Shown here: positions 20,069 to 31,300 of the stretch, piece by piece
Layout of the letters: each line of letters starts with the position of its first letter
How positions within the stretch are numbered: the first letter of the stretch is position 1
From: Emiliania huxleyi CCMP1516
Lineage: Eukaryota; Haptophyta; Isochrysidales; Noelaerhabdaceae
Assembly (NCBI RefSeq): GCF_000372725.1
Contig: NW_005198537.1
Span: 593,448-657,447, forward strand
Direction of reading: 5' to 3'
Length of the DNA stretch: 64,000 bases
Position numbers and translations under genes: made by a program
The notes under the pieces: model-generated
What the model saw: the letters and a program-made list of their open reading frames with translations, nothing else
Told to the model about the DNA's origin: nothing
The model's database searches: none

Positions 20069-20848
20069 GCCTCCAAACGATGTGTGCCGGCGATAATCCG
20101 GCTGATTCCATGCGTTCATATGCCTGCACAGGCTGCTCCCCTCTGTTCCCTCCCCACGGATCCTGGACGTGGTGATAGTTCCGGGCTGGGTCTGTTGAGC
20201 GAGACGAGGCGACGGCCGGCGGGCGGACACAACTAGTCGCCGACAATGCAGTTTTCGACGCAGCCCCTGCCCATTGGCTAGTAGACTCTCTGGAGTTCGG
20301 GGGCCGCCGCTGACTGACTCGAGGAGGCTGAATTCTTTTCTGTATTGAAGCTGAAGCTTCTGTTCGTTCGTCTCCACGGCGCTGTTGCGTGGCAAACGGT
20401 CAGCACGCGCTACTACCGTCTTTGGATCGCTGGTGTCGAGCGACTTCGGGGGATGCCCCGCGCGCCTGACCCAGGCGCGAAAACGAATCTGCGAGGCGTG
20501 GCCGCTTATGCGGCCCGATGGGGAGGAACGGGGCGAGCCCCCTCCAACCCACCCGCGCTAGGTCTCGGGTTTGACGCATGGGGTCACTCCCGCGAAACTC
20601 GTGAACTAGAGCCGGGGCAGTCGGAGAAGGGGCAACTCCGTGCACTGACGGTCGGCCGTCAGAAAACACGCCTGCGTGGATCGCGTCACACCAATCCTCG
20701 CTACCCAACGCGGCCAAAGGATATCCACCTCGAGAAGCTCGAGAATACCCGCGGATTCTTTTTTGAAAAACCACGCCAGCGCGAGACCAGCGCGCGAGAC
20801 TCCGGGCCCTCTGGGAGGGTGGCGAGGCTGACTCCGTGCACACCGCGC

Positions 20849-21706
20849 ATGCTCCGGCGTCGACGCTCTCACGTCCTCCTCTGGTCCTCGCCCGACGTGG
20901 GAGGCACTCCGCTCGGGCGCGTGCGAGTCGAGCTGGACCGGCGCTTCCGCCGCCTGCCACACCCGCAGGACGCGATCGATGCCTCCTGGCGCGCGGCCCT
21001 CGAGTCCAACGGAAGGCTCTTTGACGGTAGCAAATTCAGGCTGGCAGCGTTGGCGTGTGCCGACGAGGGCGACGGCGCGCGCCTCGTGCTGCGCCTCGGC
21101 ATGACGGGTTACAAAGAGTACCTCGGCACCAACCAGGCACCACGCGAGCAGCGGCTGCGTCTGGCCGCCGACGGCGAGCGGCTGCACGGCGACGCAGGCG
21201 CCTTCCTCTCGAACGCGCTCGGGTGCGAGACGGTCCTCGTCACGGCCGACGGACAGATCGCCCTGCTCCGTCGCTCGTCGGCGGTGGCGACGCACGGAGG
21301 GCTCTTCAACGGTCCGAGCGGACATCCCGAGCCGTCGCGCGCCCGTGTCGAGGAGGAGCCGGACTGCGCCGCAGCGGCAGAGGCGGCCGCGCGGCTGGCC
21401 GTCGAGGAGCTCTTCGACTCTGTGACGCAGGAGACGCACGAGGAGACCAACGTGCCGCGCGCCGCGCTGCTCCCCCCTCGCTGCATCGGCTGCATGGCGG
21501 CGGCCGACGAGCACGGGTGCGTGGGCAAGCCGGACCTTCTCTTCGTCACACGGACGACGCTCGACGCCGCGGCCGTGCGGGCCGCCTACGAGCAGGGGGC
21601 GGCGGAGGGGTGGGAGTCAGACCGCCTCGCCTTCTTCCCAGCCGACGTCCGCCTCGGCGAGGGCGGCGTCGAGCTGACGCCCGTCACGTGCTGCGCGCTG
21701 CTCGAG
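20849..21706 (+). CDS. NUDT22-like Nudix hydrolase (UDP-sugar pyrophosphatase type), 3' end unresolved
   Basis: The ATG at 20849 opens 286 codons matching the whole of animal NUDT22 in order: LDRRF near the start, LFDGSKFRL, LRLGMTGYKEYLGTN, a strand VLVTADGQIALLRRS, GLFNGPSGHPEP, then the Nudix-like helix VEELFDSVTQETHEETNVP and the C-terminal ESDRLAFFPADVRL. NUDT22 cleaves UDP-glucose and UDP-galactose to a sugar phosphate and UMP. The exon ends at GAG|GTGCGG; the same 21 bp recur 67 bp later, so intron 21707-21773 is flanked by a duplication and contains GAGATATGGG decamers. What follows (to about 21960) could be a short last exon or belong to the next gene. The upstream open frame from 20345 is not conserved. 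Confidence 0.8.
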
Positions 21707-21985
21707 GTGCGGCGAGATATGGGGAGATATGGGGAGATACGGAGAGATGTGATGGTGCTGCGCGCTGCTCGAGGTGCGGCGGCGCCGCACCCGCCTCGAC
21801 TCCTCTCCACGGCCCCTCTCATGCTCCCTCTCGCTACACGCCACCCCTCGCCAGCCGCCTGTTGCGCCGGCTGAGCCGTCGCGCCGCCGAAGAGCGCGGG
21901 CTGCTGTATCTGTGCGGCGGAGGGACGCTGGGGGATGAGTGCAGATCAGCGCCACTCGAGCTGAGCGCCGAACCCGCCCGAGCAG

Positions 21986-24255
21986 GTCGCCAGGCACCTC
22001 ACGGCGGGCCAGTCCGACACCGAGCTGCGCCGGGCGCTCGAGGCGTGGGGCGACGAGGTGCGGGCGGAGCTGGAGAGCGGCGAGCCGGATGCCGGGGCCC
22101 CCGGCCCTGCCGCTGCGCCGCCGCGAGAGGCGGGTGCCGGCCCTCGAGGCGGGAGGAGGGTGTTGCAGCGCGGGCTGGACTTGCTCCTCGCGGTGCCGCC
22201 GCCGCTGGCCGAGGAGCACAGGAGCACGACGCCTCCGCCGGCGAGCGAGGACGCGGCCAAGGACCCGACGGGCGTGGGTCAGGTCTGGCAGGAGGCGACG
22301 GATCTGCTGTGCGACTACCTCGAGGCGGCGGGCGGGGCGGCGGTCGCCCGCACCTTCGGCACGGTCGTCGAGCTCGGCGCGGGGGCGGGCGTGTGCGGGC
22401 TCGTGGCGGCGCGGTGCGGTGCGGCGCGGGTCAACCGACTACCACCCGGCCGTCCTCGAGCTGTGAATGCAGAGCTGTGAATGAAGAGCTGTGAGCAGGT
22501 CGTGCTCACCGACTACCACTCGGCCGTCCTCGAGGCCCTCCGCGCCAACGTGGTGCGCAACGGCTTGACGTCGAGTTGCGAGGTTGGCGGGGGCCCGGGG
22601 GAGCGAGGAGAGGGCGGGGGGGGGAAGGGGCGGGAGCGGGGCGGGTGAGGCGGGGCGGAGACGGGGCGCAGACCGGGCTGGCATGGCGAGACACACTTCC
22701 AGAGAGAAGACGCTTGCTCGCTCGAAGGGCCGCTGGTGATGCCCTAGGTGTCGGCGCTTTCGTGGGGCGAGGCGGCGGCGGCGGGCGAAGCCGCAGCGCT
22801 CGGCCCTCCTGGAGCGCAGCGGCTGCTCCTTGGCTCCGACCTCGCCCCGAGCGAGGCTGCGGCGCGGCTGCTCGGCTCCACGGTCGTCCGGCTCCTCGGC
22901 CACGGTGACACCCCCGGTCTCCTCGCGGCGTCGAAAGGCGCCATGAGTCGCCGCTCCCCTGTCCCTTCCCGCTGCGTGCAGGCGGCGTCTTCCTTTTGTC
23001 GCACCGAGAGCGGCGAGCCGTCTACTTGGACCGAGTGTCGGGGGCCGTAGTCACGGAGGCGACCGACTCGGCGCTGCAGGCGCGCCGTCGCCGAATGTGG
23101 CACACCCACGTTGCGCCCACGTGTGAGCCCCAAGATTGCCCGCAGGCGCTGCTCGCCGCGCTGGCTCCGCTCGAGTGCCGGACGATCCACGCTCGGCATT
23201 GTGCGCCGGAGGAGCCGGAGCGTGTGCTCCTTCTCGCCATCGGCGATGCGGCGGCCGTGGCGGCGATGCCCCCTTGGGCCGGACGCGTCGACGGCGGCCC
23301 GGCTCCCGTCTCGCCGGCGGCCGCCGACCCTGTGCGCACGCCCAGGATTGACGCGCGTGAGCGCGCCGCTTTTGAGCGCGACGGCTTCGTCGTCCTCGAT
23401 CGGCTGCTGAGCGCGGAGGTGTGCGCCTTGCTCAACCAGAGGCTCGAGCTCGTGCTGCGCGGCGAGTTTGATCTGGGGCGGCCGCCCGACAAGGTGCCCC
23501 GCTTCAAGGCGGAGACACGGTGCAAGGCGGGCAAGCAGCCGCCGCCCCTCGGCGGGCCCTCGAAGACCACCCTCCAGCTGATCAACGTCCACAAGGCGGA
23601 CGCTGCATTCCGGGACGTCGTGTGCTCGCCGTCGCTCGGCCGAGCCGTCTCTCGACTCGGCGGGTGGGCGGGGGCGCGGGTGGCCAACGACCAGGTGTGG
23701 GCCAAGCCGCCCGGCGCGGCGCCGCTCACTTTCCACCGCGATTCGGCCTACTTCGACTTTGTGCCCTCCGACGTGATCACCGTCTGGCTCGCGCTCGACG
23801 ACATGGACGACGACGTCGGCCCGCTGCAGTACGTGCCGGGCTCGCACCGATGGGAGGACGGCCGCGTCGGGTCGGCCCAGCAGTTCTTCGACAAGGACCG
23901 GTTCGCGCTCCTGCACAGCGCGGCGAGGCGGGAGGGCCTTGACCCCTCCGCCGAGCTCGGCCTCGTGACGGTCGGCGTGCGGATGGGCGGTTGTGGCATC
24001 CACAATGGCCGTTTGTGGCACGGGTCGGATCGGAATGCGAGCGCTCGGCCGCGCCGCGGACTCGGCATTCACTTCGTGCCAGCCGACGCCGTGTTCAGGG
24101 ACGCCGAGGGGAAGACATTGGCGCATTCAATCCAGCCCAGGCCTGACGGGGCTGCGCCGGGCGTTGAGCTCGATGGCCACGCATTTCCCATCACGTACTT
24201 GTCACGAGCCGGCGAGCAGAATTCTAGAGATAGTTGTGGTGATATCCGACAGTGA
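21986..24255 (+). CDS. METTL21/FAM86-type methyltransferase fused to phytanoyl-CoA dioxygenase domain
   Basis: Exons 21986-22429, 22499-22582, 22748-22904 and 22982-24255 join in phase; a start-bearing exon upstream is not resolved. The first part is a class I methyltransferase of the protein-lysine (MTF16) group: GQVWQEATDLLCDYL, VVELGAGAGVCGLVAA, VVLTDYHSAVLEALRAN, LLLGSDLAPSEAAARLL, FLLSHRERR. The last exon runs straight on into a PhyH domain: DGFVVLDRLLS, the iron ligands in FHRD (H-x-D) and IHNGRLWHGS, and the 2-oxoglutarate Arg in PRRGLGIH. Both halves look complete. A protein methyltransferase joined to an Fe/2OG oxygenase suggests two successive modifications of one substrate, such as a histidine or lysine. 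Intron 22430-22498 contains a copy of 27 bp from the next exon. Confidence 0.8.
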
Positions 24256-24986
24256 TCAGTGCTCATCCCGCACTCTTTCCGCGCCTCTACGCACGCGCGT
24301 TCATTCATGTGAGTTTCGCTCTCCGCAGCTCTGTGTGCGGTCTTACATGGTGTTAAACCTTAGTTTAAGCCTTGACGTCTGACGCGCGTACCGTTGGCGA
24401 TGCGTTGCCGTTGGACGGTTGCACGCTCGGCAGCCAGAGGGCACGGGGGTACGGCACTCACGCGACGGCCCCACGCGCAGCGATCCGGCGTCCAGCACCA
24501 GGTGTAACATTCTGTTGCCCCGACTCTACGGGTTGCCACAGTCACAATATGGACAACATCGCAACCGTGCTTGCGTGCTAGTGCGCACCTGCCAGCCTCG
24601 GAAAGAGGTGGTTTTGTAACCTGCGTTGGCCGGCGCCTCCTCGGCCTCCGCCTCTTGCTCGGCCTCTTGCTCAGCCTTGGCGGACGCTGCGCCCCCAGAG
24701 TTGTGGGGGCGTGCCCTGATTCAGCTCTTCGAGAGGCCGCTGAGAGCACCGCCCAAAGACACCCTGTGGTCGCCCACTGTGCCTCTCCCTCCGGCACACC
24801 TCGGGCTCCGGGGAGGAGACGGCCCAGAGGCGCGCGAGCGAATCGAGCGGCACCTCGATTGCCTCCGCCCGCGAGCTAGTGCTGCCGCCCGCAGCGACGG
24901 AGGGCTCGAGGGGGGCACCGCCAGAATGCTGCCCCTGTGACGAAGACGAGTAGCCCGGACGGCGAGGCTGAGGCAGAGGCCTGGCG
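24256..24986. other. Intergenic, possible short exon
   Basis: Around 24680-24890 the plus frame reads ELWGRALIQLFERPL and similar, more protein-like than its surroundings, but with no family match or start. Nothing else was recognised. Confidence 0.3.
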
Positions 24987-27594
24987 TCATACCCAGCTCG
25001 TCACACCATGAGGCGGGGCGTCGTCGGGCTGGAGGAGCTTCTCCTCGGGCTCACGGGCAGCGGCGCTTCCACCGCCCCCCTGCCTAGTCCGACGACTTGA
25101 GACTCCACGTCCGACGCCTCGCTCCCGCGCGACTCGCGCGGCAAGAGCGGAGACGGGTCCGCAGACCCCTCGCTCCGCCGCGCCGCCGCAGGGAACCGAC
25201 CTCCGCCCGCCGAACCTCCGCTGTGCCGGCCTGCCGGGCGGCGCGCGCCCGCCCCTCCACCGCGCCCTCCGGCACTCGCGGGTGTCGCGGGAGTCCTCGG
25301 GGACGGCTCGCTGCCGGTGAGGCGGGAGGAGACCTACAGCGCAAGCCGTGTCGCTCGGCGTCGCTGCCCGTGGGGAGAGTATGCTCGTTAGGATGGCGGT
25401 CAGAACCAATCGCGGGGAGAGGCAGCCGCGGGCAATCTCGGCGAGCTCGCGGGCAATCTCGGGCAATCTCGGGCCCACCTCCTCCACGGCGGACAGCGTG
25501 GTGGAGGCCACGGCGGCGCACTCCTCCTCGCCGGCCATGTCCAAGCAGACGCGCGGGTCAACGTCGAAGATCGCCTGCTCACGCCGACACGGCGTGCGTG
25601 GCGCAGACAGAGCTCGGACAAGCGGCGGGGCCGGGCTGACGAGCGCCGAACTGCTCCCCTGCCGCGTCGAGAGCTGCGCCGCCGCCAGCGCGTGCGGCGA
25701 GGGTGAGCCTAGTCTCGCCCGGTCTCGGCTGGTCTCGGCTGGCCTCGGCTGATCTCGGCTGATCTCGGCTGATCTCGGCTGATCTCGGCTGGCCTCGGCT
25801 GATCTCGGCTGGCCTCGGCTGATCTCGGCTGATCTCGTGCCAGGGGGAGGGGGCGCGCCGCCGCGGCCAAAGGACGAGGCGGAGGAGGAGGAGGTGTGGC
25901 GCGCGGCCGCGGCCTCGAGAGATGGCGGCCGCTGCTGGCGCCGGCCCTCCTCAGGGGCCTCCGCCGCCGCTGCCCCGAAGGGCTTGAGCGGGCCGACGGT
26001 CGAGACGGCGGAGCCCTCTGCGAGCTCGTCGTCCGCCGTCGGAGGGGGCGGACGCGCGGCGCCGCCGTCGCCGGGTTCGGCCGCGGCGCCGCCGTGCTCC
26101 TTGGCGATCGCGTCGGTGCGGCGGCGGCGAGCCTGCTGGGCAAGGGCGAGCGGAGACGAGCCGCGCGCGTCCGGCGGCTGCTTGCCCTCGGCTGGCAGCG
26201 GCCCCGAGTCGGCCGTGCGCAACCGCGAGTGGAGGAAGGGGTGGGCGAGCGCCTCCCAGGCGGAGGCGCGGCGGCGCGGCTGCGTGCAGAGCAGCGCCTG
26301 GAGGAAGCGGACTGCGGCGTCGCTGAGCTCGTTCCACGCCTGCCGATGCGGGCGCCGAGGGGCGAGGTCGGGGGACGAGACCGGGGGACCAGGCCGGGGG
26401 GCGAGGCAAGGGGCGACGAGGCGTGGTGGCCGAGGGGTGCCACCAACGCGTGGCCGAGGGGTGCCACCGCCGGGCTCGCCTGCAGCTATATCGGCTGACC
26501 TCGGCTGACCTCGGCTGACCTCGGCTGATCTCGGCTGATCTCGGCTGATCTCTTGCCAGGGGAAGGGCTCGCCTGCAGCTGCGTCGTCGGGTACGTCGCG
26601 GTGCGCACGTTCCGCCGGAGGTGCGTCTCCGGGTCGTTTGCGGGGAGCTTGTACGGGTCGAAAGGAGGCTCTCCGAGGAGCAGCTCGTACGAGACGCAGC
26701 CGAGCGCCCAGAGGTCGCACATCGGGCCGTACGCGCGCGACCACACCTCGGGCGCCAAGTTGCACGGCGTGCCAATCTGCTATATCTCGGCTATATCTCG
26801 GCTATCTCTCGGCTATCTCTCGGCTATCTCTCGCACACCTCGGGCGCCATGTTGCACGGCGTGCCAATCTGCTCGGTGAGCTGCGACCACGCCTTGAAGG
26901 CCCTCAGCTCTGGCGAGGCGGCCGAGTCGACATATGGCGTCTTGGCCGCGGTTGCGGCGCCCAGGTCGGTGATCTTGACCACGAACTCGGCCGAGCGGGA
27001 GGAGAGGAGCAGGTTTGGCAGCTTGATGTCTCGGTGAGCGATCCCGTTGGCGTGCAGGTAGGCGAGGCCGGACAGGACCTGGTGCAAGCAACGGCCCGCC
27101 TCGCCCTCCGTCCAGCCCTTTGCGCGCGAGACGTGCGACGAGAGGTCGCCCCCGGACACCATCTCGAGGACGGCCCACACCCGCGTCGGCGAGGCGAACG
27201 ACTCGTGCAGCCCAACCACGTGCCTGTGCCGCACCCGCCGCAGAAGCGCAACCTCGTGCTCGACGGCGCGGAGGAGCGATGGCTCGCCGCGCACGCCGAT
27301 CCGCTTGAGCGCGAACGCCTCGCCCGTCACGCGCTCCGTCACTCGAAACACGTCCGACGTCGCGCCGCTTCCCACGCGCCGGCCGAGCTTGTACCGCCGA
27401 GCCACGTCGTGAGCCACGACGGCGTCGATGCGACGGTCGTGCTCCTCGAGGAAGGCGGCCTCGCTGGCGAGACGCAGCGCGCTGTACGTGCCGCCCCACC
27501 GCAGCGAGGCGAGGAGCGCCGCGAGCAGCAGCGAGAGCACCGCCGTCGCCGTCAGTCCGGCGATTGTGAGCGGATTGGTTGTGCTCGGGTCCAT
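24987..27594 (-). CDS. Membrane-anchored Ser/Thr protein kinase
   Basis: A transmembrane segment at residues 11-33 precedes a complete kinase domain: GSGATSDV loop (76-83), catalytic Lys97 in FALKRI, HRDIKLPN (Asp189), DLG instead of DFG (Asp210), TPCNMAPE|VW, DLWALGCVSYELLLGEPPF, and R-R-x-S-A...HPFL. The C-terminal half is low-complexity with a conserved-looking IFDVDPRVCLDMAGEEECAA segment. Exons 26839-27594, 26573-26746, 25841-26339 and 25479-25708 join in phase; what follows to 24987 is uncertain and the last exon's frame is a guess. Introns 2 and 3 start with GC, and all four carry CGAGAT-type arrays. The 26747-26838 intron is bounded by a 35-bp tandem duplication of exon sequence. Confidence 0.8.
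25726..25838. repeat. Intronic decamer array TCGGCTGATC
   Basis: About eleven copies of a 10-bp unit (TCGGCTGATC with TCGGCTGGCC and TCGGCTGGTC variants). It fills most of kinase intron 3. Related arrays lie at 26487-26555 and, as 11-bp units, 26779-26833 in the neighbouring introns. Confidence 0.9.
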
Positions 27595-28351
27595 CTGGCG
27601 GCGGCGGTCGGCGAGCCGGTTGAGGGTGGAACGGCGCGTTGCCGATGCGCGTGCGTTCTATGTCGGCTGAGGTCTCCTCTCTTGCTGCGCTGGGGGCGGC
27701 TGGCTGCGTCGGCCTGGCCGGCTTGCGCCGCCCTGTCTTCTGCTGTCTGGCGCTCTTCAAGCGCCGGGGCGGCTCGGCCAAAGAGACAAAAAAAATAATT
27801 CGCGGGCGCTCACCGATTCTTGCACGGACTGTGTTTCGCCTTCCCATCAATCAATCAATCTTGCAGCAACCTTCATGCCACCTCGCGGTCGTCCCACTCT
27901 CGAGCGAGAGAGATTTTCAATACCAAACAACTCTAACACTCACACATGTGACATGTTTTGTTTGCACTCTCGTCGGACTGGAAGGAGGTTTAGCGCACCG
28001 CCCGCGACAAAAACAGCAGCGTACACCGTCCGCGGCGGCTACCTGACTGAGTTTTACCCCAAGAGCCCGCGACCCCAAGAGTTTTTACCGCTCCCCGAGC
28101 CCGAGTCCCTTCCAGCTACCGACGCGATTCTCTCCTCCGTTCAAAAAAATAAAAAAATGTATGTATGTAGGAAGGTGAAGAACAGCCAGGCTCGGACTGG
28201 ACACCAACGCGGTATGGGTGGACTAGCGAGGTGTTTCTGCTGCCCGAGTTTTTCTCTCCCACACCTGTGTTAGTGCCAGTGCGCGCCAGTCCCGTGCCCA
28301 GTGTTGTGCGAGCCAGCAATTCTCTCCCACTTCTGACCTCGATCAGCCCGC
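27595..28351. other. Divergent intergenic region (kinase / repeat protein)
   Basis: No gene. The stretch around 28265-28320 (TTAGTGCCAGTGCGCGCCAG) resembles sequence near 48146, upstream of the BCCIP gene. A poly-A rich GTATGTATGTAGG tract lies near 28156. Confidence 0.4.
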
Positions 28352-31300
28352 TTGATGGACCTCGTCTCGCTCTCTTTCCTCTGCCTCTCCAGCGCGTTGC
28401 TCTCGCGGCCCGCGCTGCTGCCGGTCAGCGCCGTGTCTCGGTCACGTGCGCCCCTGTGCGGCGCCCCGCCTCACGGCTCACACGGCGAGCCGCCGCAGCA
28501 ACCGTCGTCAGAGGCCGAGGCCAAGGCTGCGTGGCTAGCCGGCCGGCGCCAGCCGCTGGCCGGGAACGCGGCCGTGCCGCCTCCGCCCGCGCCTGCTCCA
28601 CCCGCACCACCAGCCCACGGCGGTCTCGAGATGCTCAAGTCTGCAATCGAGGCTGCAGAAGCGAGGACGGCGTGGCTGGCCAGGCAGGAGCCGCAGCCGA
28701 CGGCGCTCGGACAGCCGCCACCGCTATCGCCGCCTCCGCTGTCCTTTCCGACCCCGGCCGCAGTGCCTGCGGTCCCGCCGCCGCAGTCCGCCCCGCCCCC
28801 GCCCGCCGCGGTCATGGCGCCGCTGCCCGCCTTTCCTGGCCCGCCCGCGCCTTTGGTGATGGCGCCCCCGCCGTCGGTGCCAGACCTGCCTGTCCCTTCC
28901 GAGGCAGACGCAAAGGCGGCCTGGCTCTCCAGTCGAGGTCCGCCAGCCGCGCTCCCCCAGCCACCGGTTCCGCCGCCCGCGCCCGCCCCGCCGCCGCTGG
29001 CCGGCGGCCTCGACTCGCTGATGTCGACCATCCGTGAGTCGGCGGCCAAGGCGTCTTGGCTGGCGCGGCAGGACCCGCCGCCACCGCCGCCGCCGCCGCC
29101 ACCGCCGCCACCGCCACCGCCGCCGCCGCCGCCGACGCCGCCGTTTCCCGTCGCGCCTCCTCTGCCCCCGCCAGTGATGGCGCCGCCTCCGACGGCGGTG
29201 GACCTACCGCCGCGGCCCTCGGAGGCAGGGGTCGCGGGAGGTGGCTGGCCAGGCGGGCAGGGCTTGTCGTCGCAGCAGGAGACTGCTTTCCCGGGGCAGG
29301 CCCCGGCCTCTCACGAGGGGCAGCAGGGGCAGGGGCAGGGGCAGGGGCAGCAGGGGCAGGGGCAGGGGCGGCAGGAGGAGGTTCAGTCTCCGATCGAGGT
29401 GCTGCGCGGCCGCATGGGGGAGCAGGAGGCGGCCGGCGCGGCGTCGGGGCCGCAGCCGGGCGCTGGCCACGAGCAGCGCAAGGCGCAGGGCGCGAGGAGG
29501 GCCGTCTTTCGCAACTCGCAGCTGCCGTACAACGGCGACCTGCAGGCCGCGATGAAGGCGGGGGACCGAGACGCGATCCGCGCGCTGATGGCCGCGCGCG
29601 ACCGGAAGAAGCACGATTGGATGCCCGCGCCGGGAGAGGAGGTGCCCCTGCCGGGCCGCGAGGAGGAGTACGAGGCCTTCAAGGCGGCGCAGGCGGCCAT
29701 GCCGATGGCGGAGGAGCCCGCCTACGCGCCGCCGCCGATCGACGCCGAGCGGCGCAGCCGCTCGCCCGGCTTGCAAAACAACTTTTACGACAAGTCGACG
29801 GCGGACTTCAAGCGGCCGTACGGGGTGCGTGGCGCGCCGCCCGATGCGCCGCCGCCCGTCGTGGCTGCTGGCGTCGGCGGCGTCGACTCAACGAGGGACG
29901 ACGCGCCGCCCGCCTACGGCGCCGAGGCCCAGACGCCTGGCAACGCCGCCGCCGCCGCCGCCGCCGCTGCCAACGCCGCCGCCGCAGCTAAGGCCGCAAG
30001 CGACCACGCGCTTGCCCAGCATCGGAGGAATCGGATGAAGAATGGGGCGGCGGCGGCCATGTCGCGCCCCGCGCCCCGCCCCATCTCCCGCCAGCCGTTG
30101 CAGCCCGCCGCCGCTCTGCCGTCGCCCCCGCCCCCGTTTCCTGCTCCTCCTCCTGCTCCTCAAGGCAACCCACCGGTCCAGCCAAGCCTGGGATACTCCC
30201 TCTCGCAGCCAAGCGAGGAGACCCCGATGCCGGGACGAGAGAAGGAGTACGAGGCCTTCAAGGCGGCGCAGGCGGCGAGCGGCCAGGCCCCGGGCGGACC
30301 CGCCTACGCGCCGCCGCCGATCGACGCCGAGCGGCGCAGCCGCTCTCCCGGGCTGCAGAACAACTTCTACGAGGTGTCGACGGCGGACTTCAAGCGGCCC
30401 TACGGGATGTCGCCCGCGGCCCCGGAAGCGCCGCCCGCGGATGCCGGCGACGCCGGCGCCGGCTCGACGAGAGACAACGCGCCGCTCTCCTACGGCGCCG
30501 AGACTCCGATGCCCGGCCGCGAGGGCGAGTACGAGGCCTTCCAGGCGCAGGGCGGCGCTGGGGCTGCAGCGGGGCGTTCGCACATGCCGCCGCCGATCGA
30601 CGCCGAGCGGCGCAGCCGCTCGCCCGGCTTGCAGAACAACTTCTACGACCTCCCTACGGCGGACTTCAAGCGGCCGCACGGCGTTGCGCCAGGTGCCGCG
30701 CCGCCCGCCGCTCCGCCGTCTGTCGCGGCTGTCGGCTCGACGAGAGACAACGCAACGCCCGCCTACGGCACCGAGACTCCGATGCCCGGCCGCGAGGGCG
30801 AGTACGAGGCCTTCCAGGCGCAGGGCGGCGCTGGGGCTCCGGACGGACCCGCCTACGCGCCGCCGCCGATTGACGCCGAGCGGCGCAGCCGCTCTCCCGG
30901 CCTGCAAAACAACTTCTACGACAAGTCGACGGCGGACTTCAAGCGGCCCTACGGGGTGGCACCGGGTGCGGCGCCCGCCGCTCCGCCGTCCGCAGCGACG
31001 AGAGACAACGCAACGCCTTCCTACGGGGCCGGGAGGGAGGGCGAGGCCTTCCAGGCGCAGGGCGGCGCGGCGGTACCGGCCAGCGCGCCGCCGCCGATCG
31101 ACGCCGAGCGGCGCAGCCGCTCGCCCGGCTTGCAGAACAACTTCTACGACCTCCCTACGGCGGACTTCAAGCGGCCGCACGGCGTTGCGCCAGGTGCCGC
31201 GCCGCCCGCGGCGAGCGTCGGCGAGAGTGCTCTGCCGCCGGCTGGATACGTCAGCGGAGGCGGCCATGCACCCCAGCCCGTCGGCGGGACGGGTATTCCG

